A stretch of DNA of 64,000 bases, from contig CP091739.1 of NCBI GenBank assembly GCA_022010095.1, forward strand, positions 372,001 through 436,000, given 5' to 3'. The DNA comes from Clostridium sp. (GTDB lineage Bacteria; Bacillota_I; Bacilli_A; RF39; UBA660). The translations under genes and the position numbers were made by a program. Under the pieces are notes generated by a model. The model was given only the letters and a program-made list of their open reading frames with translations. It was not told where the DNA came from and made no database searches. Positions 10,525 to 21,163 of the stretch are shown one piece after another. The number at the start of each line of letters is the position of its first letter. The first letter of the stretch is position 1.

Positions 10525-10848
10525 TGGGAAATTACTGGCAATATGTAATTATAATTCTTGTATGTTTAATTGTATCACTTATAGTAATCAAAATGAAAAG
10601 AAAAAGATTTTTCATATTGAAATTAATAAGTTAATACAATACCTAGGTGGTAAAGATAATATAATAGACGCTGAAATAAATCTATCAAGACTTAAAGTAA
10701 GACTTAAAGATACAAGTATTGTAAACAAAGAAGGAATACAAAAAAATTAGGAGCTAAAGGTATAGTTGAAATTGATAATGAACTTAAAAATTATATTAGG
10801 ACCTAATTCAAAAACAAATTAAAAAAATATATGACTGATTTAAAATAA
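10524..10848 (+). CDS. Membrane-anchored PTS EIIB-like domain without the phospho-Cys
   Basis: About 108 residues with two frame breaks. An N-terminal helix (YVIIILVCLIVSLIVI) precedes a domain matching the glucose-family EIIB pattern: INKLIQYLGGKDNI, then AEINLSRLKVRLKD, then LGAKGIVEIDNELKIILG. In transporters the residue before the T/S-R-L is the phosphorylated Cys; here that segment is INLSRL, with no Cys. It cannot relay phosphate in the usual way and may be a regulatory or scaffold relic. AAAGGAGGAAAATAATG provides a strong start inside the previous gene's end. Confidence 0.65.
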
Positions 10849-10874
10849 GAAATTCAATTTTTTTTTTGACATAA

Positions 10875-10910
10875 TTCGACAAAAATTCGACAAATTGATT
10901 GTGTTAAGAT
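10875..10910 (+). promoter_or_regulatory. Tandem Spo0A boxes over a promoter
   Basis: Two exact TTCGACA boxes (10875-10881 and 10886-10892), 11 bases apart, are followed by an extended -10 TGTTAAGAT (TAAGAT at 10905-10910). The boxes occupy the -35 position, the arrangement of Spo0A-activated promoters. The histidine kinase gene begins 17 bases downstream. Confidence 0.7.
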
Positions 10911-10926
10911 ATAGATGGTGAATAAA

Positions 10927-12119
10927 ATGAATCATATAGAAATAAATTATATCTTTAATAGTATAGTTATAATACTCGATTATGATATATATAATATTCT
11001 TTTCATATAAAAGATGAAATAAATAAACTACATAATAATGTTACATCAGAACTTACTATATTACTTATATATTTTTTTATGTTTATATGTATTTATTAGA
11101 ATATTTAAGATAGAATATATCTATTATATAACCTTACCTATCGTGTTATCATTCATATTTGATAAATATAAATTAAATATATTTTTATCTTTAATAAATA
11201 TATTTATTACTCTATATCTATTTGATATAAATATTTTTTTACTCATTAAGTTATTATGTTATTTTATTTATTCTATATTTCGTTATTAAGAATAAAAAAA
11301 GATTTTTATAAGTACATATACAATACTTAATATAATATATATGTTTTTTTACTTAATAACTATAATATCATATTTTTTTAATAAGTATATATCTAATATA
11401 TAACCTAATAATATTACTTAAAAAAACGTATGAAATTATATTATACTCTTGAAGATATAGAAAATAATAAGATAATTAAGACAAGTATATTTAAAGTAAC
11501 TCATGAAATAAAGAATCCTCTTGCAGTAATAAAAGGATATTTAAGTATATTTGATCCATATGATAGTGAGAAGTGTATAAAATATAAAAAAATATATTAG
11601 AAATAGAAGTAGAAAAATGCATTAAATGTTTTTAAAAGACTTTTTCTTCTATAAATCATTTAGATATTAAAAAAAGAATAATATTAATTATTATGATTTA
11701 CTTATGGAAGCTAAAGAAACTATATTACCATTTTTTAATGATAAAAAAATATTAAAATAAATATAAGTTCTTCTAGAGAATTATTTGTTAATGTTGACTA
11801 TAATAGAATGAAACAAGTGCTTATAAATATACTTAAGAACTCTACTGAGGCATTAAGTGATAATGGAAAAAAATTGATATAAAAAAAGTTATATAGAAAA
11901 TAATAAATTAATAACAATTATAAAAGATAATGGACATGGTATGGATAAAGAAACTATTGATAATTTATTTACTCCATTCTATTCAAAGAAATCATTTGGT
12001 ACTGGTCTAGGCCTTTGTTTGTCTAAAGAAATTATTGAATTACATAATGGCACGATTAAATATACTTCTAAATTAAATTTATATACAGAAGTAAAAAAAT
12101 AGTAATTCCAGTATATTAG
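10927..12119 (+). CDS. Sporulation-type membrane sensor histidine kinase
   Basis: About 390 residues, heavily broken by run errors. GGTG precedes the ATG. The first 200 residues are strongly hydrophobic (FIRIFKIEYIYYITLPIVLS and more), with several helices and no visible extracellular sensor. The phospho-acceptor H box is VTHEIKNPLAVIKGYL. The ATPase part has a NILKNSTEAL N box, IIKDNGHGMD (G1) and FGTGLGLCLSKEI (G2). A compact multi-helix sensor resembling KinB/KinC, together with Spo0A boxes in its promoter, points to the phosphorelay feeding Spo0A in a positive loop. Partner and signal are unknown. Confidence 0.75.
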
Positions 12120-12127
12120 AATTACTA

Positions 12128-12789
12128 TTATAATATTATTTCTTTTTGTAAGATAAGTTCACTACTTTGTTTTTTTACTTACTGATTTATGTAAAATGCT
12201 TGGATACATATGAGCTAATTTTTGTAACAAGAGGACCTATTTCATGTCTTTCTCTATAAGTAACATTTTCAAGATTCTCATTTAATATATCATTAAATAA
12301 TTTTTCTATGTCACATTCAAGCTGTTTTTTTCTACTGATTTACCAGTTATTCTTTTAACAAGTTTAGCAAGTACCTTTTGATAGTTTTTTTCCATGTCAT
12401 TACAATCTCAAGTGGATCTTCAAGAGGATAACATCCATTTTCATCAGGTATTAAATTTAATCCTCCACTTGGTCTTTTTGATGCATCATATTCGCATCCA
12501 TTTTCAGTAAGAAGTGAGCATTTTGTTTTAAAACTTAATAAATCAACTGCATCTCTACCTGTATTTCTAGCTCTTAAATATAAGAATGGTGTTACATATT
12601 CACGTCCAAATTTATTCTTTTCAACTGATAGAAAAGCTACTATAGATGTTTTACCTTCCATTAATATATTATATAATGCATCATATCTTAAATCATCAAA
12701 GTCTTTAGCACTATAATCACAACCGGATTTTTATACAACAAAATCCACCACATTTTTTTACATAATTCTTTATTTTTCTCTTTTTCCAT
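12128..12789 (-). CDS. Cys-cluster protein of the YkgJ type
   Basis: About 215 residues. The N-terminus has CKKCGGFCCIKSGCDYS, a CxxCGGxCC cluster as in the zinc- or iron-binding YkgJ-like proteins. Two further Cys lie in FKTKCSLLTENGCEYDASKR, which completes such a site, and another in DENGCYPLEDP. The C-terminal helical tail (ENVTYRERHEIGPLVTKLA) has no assignment. The protein is cytoplasmic. The reaction is unknown; metal binding is a motif-based inference. Confidence 0.55.
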
Positions 12790-12852
12790 AATATTCCCCA
12801 CAAAGTAGGCATATTATACTACATAAAAATATTTTTAAATCAATATATTAAA

Positions 12853-15563
12853 CTATGAAAATATTTTTAGCAAAATGGTATTTATTTTTTTGTAATAAGA
12901 ATTTTTTTCTATAATTCTTTTTTTAATGTTTTTTTGGTTGTTCTCCTTTATTTAACAATTCCATATAACTATTAAATTCTTCTCTTGCTCTAAAATCATT
13001 TTTCTAAACAATTGCCAATTATTCCTTCTCGTGTTTCTGCTATATACCAATCTTTAGAATAATAAACTCTTCTTATAAAGTATTTATTCATCGGTATATA
13101 GTTTGAAGGGTCAACTGAATAATTTATAGAATTGATTACATCAAGTACTTTTTTTCACTATTGTTATTGTATCTGCTTTCAAGAAAATCAACAAATTTTT
13201 ATTTCATCTCTAGGATCCATATATGAAACATCTGGATTTTTTTGATTTAATATTTTTTTAAAATCAAAATCACTATCTTTATATACAACATCTAAAGTTT
13301 TTATGATAAACATCAGTGTTTCTGTACGCTTCATCATCTTTTTCAAATATAGTTGGAGTTGGATATTCATTTGGAAAAGGTGTTGTATCTGGTTTTAAGC
13401 TTGATTCACTACCTATACATACTAAATTAATTGGTTCCCTACTTTGTTTAGTAACTTCTACTATCTTCTTAGTTCCTTCTTTAAATGCATTAGATATTGA
13501 ATAGGTATTAATTCCTTCTGCTTTATTTACACATTCGATACTGTTTGCTATTAAAACATTTCCATTTCTTTTTAATGGAGAAAATGCTGCTACATCACCT
13601 AATTTATCATATATTATTAATACTCTACCATTCCTACAAAGTGCTGCATGCAATAAATGATTATGTGCTATATCAAGTGTTCTAATACAACAATTAGCTT
13701 TATAACCTAATTCAAATATTTGTATGTCATCTAATTTCATAACTTCATAAGTATAACCACTTGATGAAACTCCTTTTACATATGGAATACTAGATTCTAC
13801 TCTTTGCTTCATTTGTGAATATATTTGAACAATTTTTCTTAATACTTCATTATTGCTATATTGTGTCTTATTTCCTAAAATAATATTTTCTAAGAAACTA
13901 CTATTATTTAATAAGTAATTATCTGGAGTTATTATTTTTTTCTATCTATATCATATTTTTTTCTGTTTCTAATATTGCATTTACTTTCTTTTAATGTAAT
14001 TTCATTATGACATTTTTTTCTAATACTTCATCATAATTATTATATAAATAATACCATGTTTTTATATAATTCTGAATCTTTATTATTAAACATATCTATA
14101 AAATGATTATTCTTTGGAGTTTCAAACATAAAGTTAATGAATCTTTTTATCTATAATTGGTAAAAAAATTTATTTCCTTCTGCTTGCATTTCAATTCTTG
14201 TTACATCAGTTTTAGCAACATTATCTAAAAAAATATTCTATTATATTGTCCGAAAATTACCACTTAATATATCAATACTTCTTTCATATCCAAATATAAA
14301 AATACATTTTTTTATACATACACCATATATTGCTGATAATTCATCTTGTGTCTTATCTTCTAAAAAAATTTAACTAATTTATTAATATGTTTAACATTTA
14401 CTTTAGATAGTTGCTCTACAGTTATACCATGGAGATATCTAGCATTTAAAAAGCGCTATATTAAACTTCAAATAAAACATTAATCTCATATCTTTCATTG
14501 CTTCATCATAATTATCGGTTAAACATTTTTATATCCATATAACTTATCAATCTATTATTTAAATTTCTTTTTTTAAAGTGTTATACATTTTTTTCTGGAT
14601 CAATAGAACTATTTTTTTAATATACGACAAAGTAAATATTTTTAAAAGTTTTTTTCTTTAATCAATTCCTCATGAACTTCATTTAATAAAATATGATATA
14701 TTTTTTTCTTCTAAAGTTACTCGTCTATAAAAAGTCTTGACATCTAAAGTTATTTCGTATTTTTCTCTTATTGATTCTTCTTTCTTTTTTTATATCAGCA
14801 AAGAGTTCTTCAAATGATTTACCATTTGTTCCTACACTATCTAAAAATATATCTTTTTTTAAAGCGTTATTATTATCAACATTCTTATTAATGTAATCAA
14901 GAAAAAAACAATTCTTCTTCTGTTAACTGTTCTAATATGTCACTATCAATTTTATCTACATCAGAAATAAATAAAATACTTTCTATATTCTTATATCTTT
15001 TTTTCTAAAATCAGGAGGAAGAAGTATCTCTTTAGTATAACCATTTAATTTCTCTATTACTCTTAATTGCTTATCAGCTTTTTAATGAATTAAATTCTTC
15101 ACTTTGTATAATCAGCATCAAAAAAACTTTTTTTAAATCAAATGAATTAAAAAAATCTATTTTCAATTTTATCACTTTTTCATAACAATATATATTAAAT
15201 ATTTATTACAATATATTTGATCTTTTTATAGCTTGTGATTTTTATAACTTTATTTAAATTTTCAAGATTTCTTATAGTCTGTTCAGTACTAATAAAACTA
15301 TCTAAATTTGTTGTACCTAAAATCAATATTCTTTGTATTTTATCATTAGTCCATAATTTATTTTTGCATATTAGCATTTACATTTCTAAAAAAATAGAAT
15401 TAATAGTATTAACATCTAGATCTGAAATAAATTCAATTACGCTTGAATCTACCATTATGTCTATTTGTTCATCAGTTAATTTTTTTCAAAGTATTAATTA
15501 GTTTTTTTAGTTTTTATATAATTTTATATCATTAAAAGTTATTTGAATATTATCATTCTCCAT
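12853..15563 (-). CDS. Very large hypothetical protein
   Basis: About 900 residues reconstructed over more than twenty frame breaks; I treat it as one gene because no internal ribosome site or persistent stop separates the pieces. ATG at 15563 follows AAAGGGA. The N-terminal 600 residues are helical, Asn/Lys-rich and repetitive in style. The C-terminal part has a distinctive stretch with ANCCIRTLDIAHNHLLHAAL, GRVLIIYDKLGDVAAFSPL and NSIECVNKAEG. This recalls the C-containing core of PcfJ-like conjugation proteins, a weak resemblance only. No signal peptide. It could be two genes. Confidence 0.4.
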
Positions 15564-15653
15564 AGTTTTTTTCCCTTTCAATATAAGGTGTATTATACCA
15601 TATTAAAAAGAGAAAATGTTTATGATTTTTCTCCTTCATTAAATAAACTTAAA

Positions 15654-15818
15654 TTAATAATAAGGATAATATTGATATTGATAAGGATTACTATAATATA
15701 CTGGTCTTGGTCTATAAGGATTAAAAGCACCTACTGCTACACCACCAGTTAAAGCACCAAGTAAGAATGGAGCAGCAAATCCAAATCTATCTTTTGAATA
15801 TTTTACATTACTATACAT
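15654..15818 (-). CDS. 54-residue Gly/Tyr-rich small protein
   Basis: An intact small gene. ATG follows AGAGGTGAATT. The sequence begins MYSNVKYSKDRFGFAAPFLL, continues with a Gly-rich hydrophobic segment (GALTGGVAVGAF) and ends in a tail of Pro and Tyr (PYRPRPVYYSNPYQYQYYPY). One short membrane-like segment plus a Tyr-rich tail resembles small spore-coat or envelope proteins of sporulating Bacilli; this is analogy only. It stands alone between convergent terminators. Confidence 0.6.
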   Translation of the reverse strand: MYSNVKYSKDRFGFAAPFLLGALTGGVAVGAFNPYRPRPVYYSNPYQYQYYPYY

Positions 15819-15837
15819 AATTCACCTCTAGTATATC

Positions 15838-16762
15838 TTATGAAAAAAACACAGTTACTTCTGTGCTTTTTAAACGATATAAATTAAATGAAGGTTTATT
15901 ATTAAATCTATAATGATATTTTTCTAGTACCAAGTCCACTTGAAATATAAATATTAGTAATGCCTTTTTTTCATAATGTTCACTATAATACTTATAAGAT
16001 AAATCATCTAAAAAAAATAATGCTCCATAATATGGTACATCTATACTGCCATTTAAAGAGTGTCCTCCAAGTATTAAATCAACTTCATAAGTACTATCAT
16101 CTATATACTTAATAGTTTTACCATCATGAACTAAACATATTATATATTTTCTATCTTCTTCTTTATAAAACTTAAATGATTCGTCTAAATTAACTTCTTC
16201 TTTATCACTACTTGAAGTCCTACTATATACATAGGCTCATTAGTTTTTATAATATATTTCTTCATAACTATTACTAAGTAATTTAAAATCACTTTTTTTG
16301 TAATTACATATTCATATTCACTATAATTATAATCAGTTTCACCATATATTGCATATTTACCAATACTTGCATTTAATGAACTTAAATATTCAATAATCTT
16401 TTTCTTTATCACTATTACTTATTTTTTTACTATAAATAAGGTCTCCTGTATACACTATAATATCGGGTTTTAACTTATTTATATTACTCACTAATTCTTT
16501 AAAGTCATCTAAATCAAAAGTAGAATTATAAAGTATATCACTAAAATGTACTATTTTTAATACCATCAAAGTTATCACTTAATATTTCACTATTAATTCT
16601 ATATTCTTTTTACTTTTTAATCCTTTTTACACCAACATATTTAGAATAGAAATATAAAGAACATAAAATAACTATAATAAACATTAAGAATTTTATAAAG
16701 AAATGACTTTTCTTTTCTACTTTTTCTTCCTTTTCTTGTTCTTCTTTCTTACCTTTTTCCAT
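15838..16762 (-). CDS. Degenerate calcineurin-like phosphoesterase, membrane anchored
   Basis: About 300 residues. Charged N-terminus (MEKGKKEEQEKEEKVEKK), one helix (FIKFLMFIIVILCSLYFY), then an extracytoplasmic metallophosphoesterase fold of the YkuE type. Metal-binding motifs are damaged: DxH is FSDILY (His to Leu), GDL is kept (YTGDLI), GNHD is GETD, and the C-terminal GHxH is GGHSLNGS. With three of four metal sites altered, hydrolase activity is doubtful. The ATG overlaps the stop of the CPBP gene (TAATG). The exact stop lies inside the terminator hairpin and depends on one A run (15838 or about 15858). Confidence 0.65.
15843..15875 (-). terminator. Bidirectional terminator
   Basis: CACAG/CTGTG stem flanked by seven A on one side and five T on the other, so it can end transcription from either strand. 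On the minus strand it closes the phosphoesterase-like gene. Confidence 0.7.
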
Positions 16763-17473
16763 TAAATAGCAACTCCTATACTAGATACAAGTAAAAGTAA
16801 TATTCCAGTAATGGCATTATGTATCCCATGATATGTAATTGATGTAAATGTTGTTTTAGTATCACTATCCATAAGACTAAATACAAATCCAAGTGATCCA
16901 TATGGAAGTAAAAAAATAATAAATCAACAAGTCTAATCGCATCTCCAGTAAGTAAATGAGCACCACCAAATAATAAAAGCCGAAATAATTGCTCTTACCC
17001 ATTTATTTTTTTAATAAGAGGTTGTATACTTTTTTTCTAAATATTAATTCTTCAGTTATAGGCGCAAGTAATGAAATATTAATAAGCATAAATATAGGAC
17101 TTGCAAGAAGTAATTCACGTACACTGCTTTCATTTGCTGATGTTCCACCTGTGAAATTTGTAATAACTAAAGATGATAAAACCATCGCACCTATTCCCAT
17201 TATATAATATTTAAACCCTGTTTTTAAGTGAAAAAAACCTAAATTCTTTTTTTAAACGTCTTAAATTCAACTTTTTAAATCTTTATAAAAATAAGAATAT
17301 CAAAAAAATGAAATCATAAGAGCACTATTTATAAGATTAAGTATAACACCATTCTTAATAACATTCTTAAGTGTACTTGATACTATAAATGGAAATATCT
17401 CAAGACTTAAAAAGGCACATAAACATATAACTAAATTAATATACCATTCTCTATCTTTACTTAATTTATTCAT
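16762..17473 (-). CDS. CPBP-family intramembrane glutamic protease
   Basis: About 237 residues, multi-helix. The first catalytic motif is PITEELIFRKKVYNLL (EExxxR). The second is obscured by a frame break but reads SA.LFGGAHLLTG after correction. The third is TYHGIHNAITG with its His/Asn pair. These define the CAAX-protease and bacteriocin-processing (CPBP) family, whose members cleave within or near the membrane. ATG at 17473 follows AGGACGTG. Overlap with the following phosphoesterase-like gene suggests a shared envelope role. Substrate unknown. Confidence 0.75.
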
Positions 17474-17525
17474 TTTTATCACGTCCTTACTATTAAATTA
17501 TATAACATAAATAATTTATTTTTAA

Positions 17526-17563
17526 AGAAAAAAAGTTAACTATTTTTACTAAGTTAACTTTTA
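17526..17563 (-). terminator. Terminator after tyrS
   Basis: AAAGTTAAC/GTTAACTTT stem with a twelve-base loop and a T run on the minus strand; the tyrS stop codon lies within the stem. Confidence 0.75.
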
Positions 17564-18754
17564 ATATGTGTCTTTTTACCTTTACTGATTATTAAATCAT
17601 TAATTTCTTCTTTTTGTAAATATTCTTTCTGGGTTCAATTCTTTTTTTCATTATTAACACTTATTCCATTACCAATGATAAGTCTTCTTGCTTCACTTTT
17701 TGATGTAGTTATTTTAGTCATAACAAGTATATCCATAAGATTCATATTGTCCTTATATTCAATTGTTTCACTTGGCATTCCTTCACTACTATATCCTTTA
17801 GTAAATACTTCTTCGCTTGTTTTCTTTGCTTTTTCTGCTTCTTCTATTCCATGTAAATCTTTCACTACTTCATATGCAAGTGTTTTTTTGTGCTTCTCTC
17901 TTTTCTGGTTCTGTTTTTAACTTTTTTTCTTCTAAAGCATCTATTTCTTCTTTTATTTAAGAATGTAAATACTTTTTAAGTATTCAATAACTTTAGAATC
18001 ATCTGAATTAAGTAAGTATTGGTATATTAAATATGGACTAGTTTTTTCTTTATCAAGCCATAAAGCATTTCCTTCACTTTTACCAAACTTTTTACCTGTT
18101 TTATCAAGTATTAATGGCATTGTAAATCCATATGCTTCAGTACCTTCTATTTTACGAATTAGTTCTATACCTGTTGTAATATTTCCCCATTGATCAGACC
18201 CTGCTGCTTGAAGTGTACAGTTTTTCTCTTTAAATAAATGTAGAAAATCAAATCCTTGAAGTAATGTGTATGAAAACTCTGCATATGTAATACCACTTTC
18301 AAGTCTTCTACTTATTATATCTTTATTAAGCATATAGTTAACATTAATATACTTTCCAATATCTCTTAAGAAATCTAAGAATGTAACATTTTTAGTCCGA
18401 TCATAATTATTTACTACTTCTGCTTTATTATCTAATAATCTTGTAACTTGTCTTTTTAATCCTTCTATATTTTTTTCTACTGTTTCTTTAGATATAATTT
18501 CTCTTTCAGATGTAGGTCTAGGATCTCCAATTAATCCTGTAGCTCCGCCTACTAAAAGTATAGGTTTATGTCCATGTAACATTAATCTTTTTGCTGTTAC
18601 AAGTGAACTATAGTGTCCTAAATGTAATGAATCAGCTGTAGGATCTGTTCCCCAATAAAATGTTAAGCTCTCATTATTTAGTTTTTCTTCTAAATCTGGA
18701 CTACTTATATCTTTAACAAGCCCTCTCCATTTTAATTCTTCAAAAAAATGTCAT
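17554..18754 (-). CDS. tyrS: Tyrosyl-tRNA synthetase
   Basis: About 405 residues, the usual length. The N-terminal catalytic domain has FYWGTDPTADSLHLGHY (the HIGH-type element HLGH) and GGATGLIGDPRPTSERE. The tyrosine-site region includes QAAGSDQWGNI. KFGKSEGNALWL carries the KMSKS-type loop as KFGKS. The C-terminal S4 RNA-binding domain is TSKSEARRLIIGNGISVNNE. A strong AAGGAGGG site lies inside the end of dut, so the two genes are coupled and both follow the T-box leader. At least five A/T-run errors break the frame. Confidence 0.92.
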
Positions 18755-19245
18755 TATTTTTTCCCTCCTTATTGGTAGAACCAATTCCACCAGTTCTTTC
18801 ATTTTTCTATTTCTTCTTCATCATCAACAGTTAAATACTTCATAAATATTCCTTGAGCAATTCTATCTCCTATATTAATTTTTTTACTTCTGTATCACCA
18901 TGATTAATAAGTTTAACTTTAAAATGTCCTTCATTATCAACATTATTATAAAAATCACTATCAATAACACCAACACTATTAGCAAGTGTAATATTATATT
19001 TATATCCAAAAGAACTTCTTCCATATAAATATAAAAACTTCATCACTATTCATACTTACTTTAAGTCCAGTAACAAATATATGAGCTTCTCCTGGTTTTA
19101 AAGTATATTCTTCTAAACTAGCTATATCGTATCCAGCACTATTTTTAGTACTTCTTTTTGGTAATAAATAACTTTCATATAGTTCTTTATCATCACTAAT
19201 ATCTTTCTTAAATTGTTCAAAACTAATCTTCTCAAATTTTCTCAT
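18746..19245 (-). CDS. dut: dUTP diphosphatase
   Basis: About 165 residues. All five trimeric dUTPase motifs are readable: STKNSAGYDIAS (1), GRSSFGY (2), NSVGVIDSDFYNN (3), IGDRIAQGIF (4) and RTGGIGSTNK (5). The enzyme splits dUTP to dUMP and pyrophosphate. ATG follows GGAGGTAAAA, and I choose this start rather than the codon four triplets earlier. It is the first gene behind the T-box, which makes a nucleotide-sanitation gene respond to tyrosine charging. The C-terminus overlaps the ribosome site of tyrS. Confidence 0.9.
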
Positions 19246-19257
19246 TTTTACCTCCAA

Positions 19258-19471
19258 AATAAAAAGATGGTATCAAAGGACGACTATTGCCGTGGTACCA
19301 CCTTATTTTATAGTTAAACTATCTCTCTTATGACTATAAAGCATCACCATTAAATTCAAAAATCAGTAACTTCTTTATAAAAATTCATTAGTTTCCACCA
19401 ACCACTAACTCTCTATAGATTATTTCTATAAATACTAATAATTTCATCAACATTTAATAACAAAAAGTATA
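19258..19471 (-). promoter_or_regulatory. T-box riboswitch (tyrosine type) leader of dut-tyrS
   Basis: The minus-strand leader has the T-box core AAGGTGGTACCACGG (plus-strand complement at 19291-19302) followed by a terminator stem and T run next to dut. Upstream are stem I features: AGTA, a GNTG-type distal loop (GTTAGTGGTTGGTGG) and GTTACTGA with TAC as the likely specifier codon, matching tyrosine. Uncharged tRNA-Tyr would pair here and favour the antiterminator. The specifier call is made by eye. Confidence 0.88.
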
Positions 19472-19494
19472 TATTATTTTTAATATATTGTCAA
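19466..19494 (-). promoter_or_regulatory. Promoter of the T-box-dut-tyrS operon
   Basis: TTGACA and TATACT separated by exactly 17 bases on the minus strand, placing the start of transcription at about 19460 and giving a leader of about 200 bases. Confidence 0.7.
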
Positions 19495-19516
19495 TTCTTT
19501 TATAATTAATTGTTTG

Positions 19517-20192
19517 TTATTTTAGATTCATTCCATCTATGCAGTTATCGTAAATCCATTTCTTTAGTTCATCCATTTCACCAGTTTCATAATACTTAAT
19601 CAATTTTTCATAGAATAATGACTGTAATTCTTGACTAATAGATATTATTCCACAACCATTGTCTATCATAATTTTATTAGCAAATAACATAGCCACTCGT
19701 TTATTACCATCAATAAACATTTGCTTTCTCATAACATATAACATACATACAATAGCAAGTTCAGTCTTAGATTCATATTCACCATTTAATATTTCTTCTA
19801 ATTCTTCTTTAATCTTACTTTCTATTGGAAATGCTGGTTTCCATGTTGTACCACCAATATTAACTGGTGTAGTTCTAATTTTTTTCCAAGTACAGTAGAT
19901 GGAACAAGTTTATCAGCTACTAACTTATGAATATAACATAAAACATTATAATCATAATTTATATCTTCATTTTCAAGAATAAAATTCCATGCATATTTCA
20001 AATTGTTTATAGCAATAATATCATCAACTTTAAGTCCATTTACAATACCATTATCATATATTACTTGAGTTTCAGGATATGTAACACCTATTCCTTCTAA
20101 ATTTGCACTCTTCCATATATAATCAACAATGTTTCTTTTTAGCAATAAAAACAACATTTTTCTTCTCTTGTTAAATTAAATTTATCTTTCAT
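19517..20192 (-). CDS. Fic-domain protein with a Gln in place of the catalytic His
   Basis: About 225 residues. ATG follows AGGAG. The start (MKDKFNLTREEK) leads to NIVDYIWKSANLEGIGV, an N-terminal region found in Fic proteins. The signature is RKQMFIDGNKRVAMLFANK: FxDGNKR is intact, but the residue that should be the catalytic His of HxFxxGNxR is Gln. Fic enzymes normally transfer AMP or another phosphate group to proteins. Without the His, transfer should be poor, so this may be an inactive or altered relative. It stands alone with no antitoxin-like neighbour. Confidence 0.75.
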
Positions 20193-20253
20193 GTATTCTA
20201 GAACTCCTATTCATTAATTAATAAGTTTATTATATCACATTTTTATATAAAAT

Positions 20254-20284
20254 CAAAGAAAAAAACTAACTTCACGTTAGTCTT
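20254..20284 (-). terminator. Terminator after efp
   Basis: ACTAAC/GTTAGT stem with a GTGAA loop followed by seven T on the minus strand. Confidence 0.75.
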
Positions 20285-20845
20285 ATGCTCTACTAAAATA
20301 TTTACCATCACGAGTAGTTATAACGATTTCTTCTCCTTCAGAAATGAATAATGGAGCTTTTTAAAGTATAACCAGTTTCAATAGTAACATCTTTTTGTGC
20401 AGTACTTGTTGTATTTCCTTTAACTGCTTCAGGAGCACTAATTACTTTATAAGAAACTTTTTTTCAGGTAAACTAATTCCAATAATTTCTCCTTCAATAC
20501 TCATTGATTCAACATTAATTCCTTCTTTTAAGAATTTAGCATCATCACCAATAAGTTTTGCGTCAAGTTCAATTTGATCATAAGTATTATTATCCATAAA
20601 TACATACTTATCACCAGCATTATATAAATATGAAAGTTGATTCTTACGTACATCAGCCTTTTCCATCTTAATACCAGCATTAAATGTAATTTCTTGAGTA
20701 GTACCAGCTCTTAAATTTTTAAGTTTAGTTTTAACAAAAGCACTACCTTTACCAGGTTTTACATGTTGAAATTCAACTACTTGATAGATAACTCCTTCAT
20801 ATTTAATAGTCATGCCATTTTTTTAATATCATTAACATTAAACAT
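20283..20845 (-). CDS. efp: Translation elongation factor P
   Basis: About 186 residues, the family length. Start MFNVNDIK, then GMTIKYEGVIYQVVEFQHVK and PGKGSAFVKTKLKNLRAG, where the Lys of PGKGSAF is the residue that can be modified in other species. The C-terminal domain ends TLKAPLFISEGEEIVITTRD and GKYFSRA. EF-P relieves ribosome stalling at Pro-Pro motifs. It begins 12 bases after the stop of rpmG and shares its promoter. Three run-length errors break the frame. Confidence 0.95.
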
Positions 20846-20856
20846 ATATTAAATAC

Positions 20857-21031
20857 CTACGCTTTCTTTTCTTTGTGAGCAGTTGTTTTTATTACATCTA
20901 GAACAGAATTTCTTAATTTCCATTTTTTTCCTTCAGTATTCTTTTTTTATTCTTACTTGTTAAATAATTAATTTCTTTACATACAGTACATTGTAATGCA
21001 ATACCTTCTCTATTTTTCTTTCTTTTGCCAT
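20857..21031 (-). CDS. rpmG: Ribosomal protein bL33
   Basis: About 56 residues. Start ATG follows AAGGAGGAAACC. REGIALQCTVCKEINYLTSK carries the first CxxC pair and KKFCSRCNKTTAHKEKK the second, the zinc-binding form of L33, in the order and spacing of the family. One run-length error lies between the two halves. First gene of the rpmG-efp operon. Confidence 0.9.
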
Positions 21032-21059
21032 TATAGGTTTCCTCCTTTTTTACATAGAG

Positions 21060-21088
21060 ATTATAACAAATAAAACAAATAATGACAA
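21060..21088 (-). promoter_or_regulatory. Promoter of rpmG-efp
   Basis: TTGTCA and TATAAT separated by 17 bases on the minus strand, about 30 bases before the rpmG start. Confidence 0.75.
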
Positions 21089-21107
21089 GAGATTTTTATG
21101 TTTTTTT

Positions 21108-21136
21108 ATTGAGAAAAAAATCATTAAACATGATAA
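21108..21136 (+). promoter_or_regulatory. Possible promoter of the SDR gene
   Basis: TTGAGA, about 17 bases, then TGATAAAAT on the plus strand, divergent from the rpmG promoter. Downstream CGGAGGAAAT is the ribosome site of the SDR gene. Confidence 0.45.
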
Positions 21137-21163
21137 AATACATACGAAAAAAACGGAGGAAAT

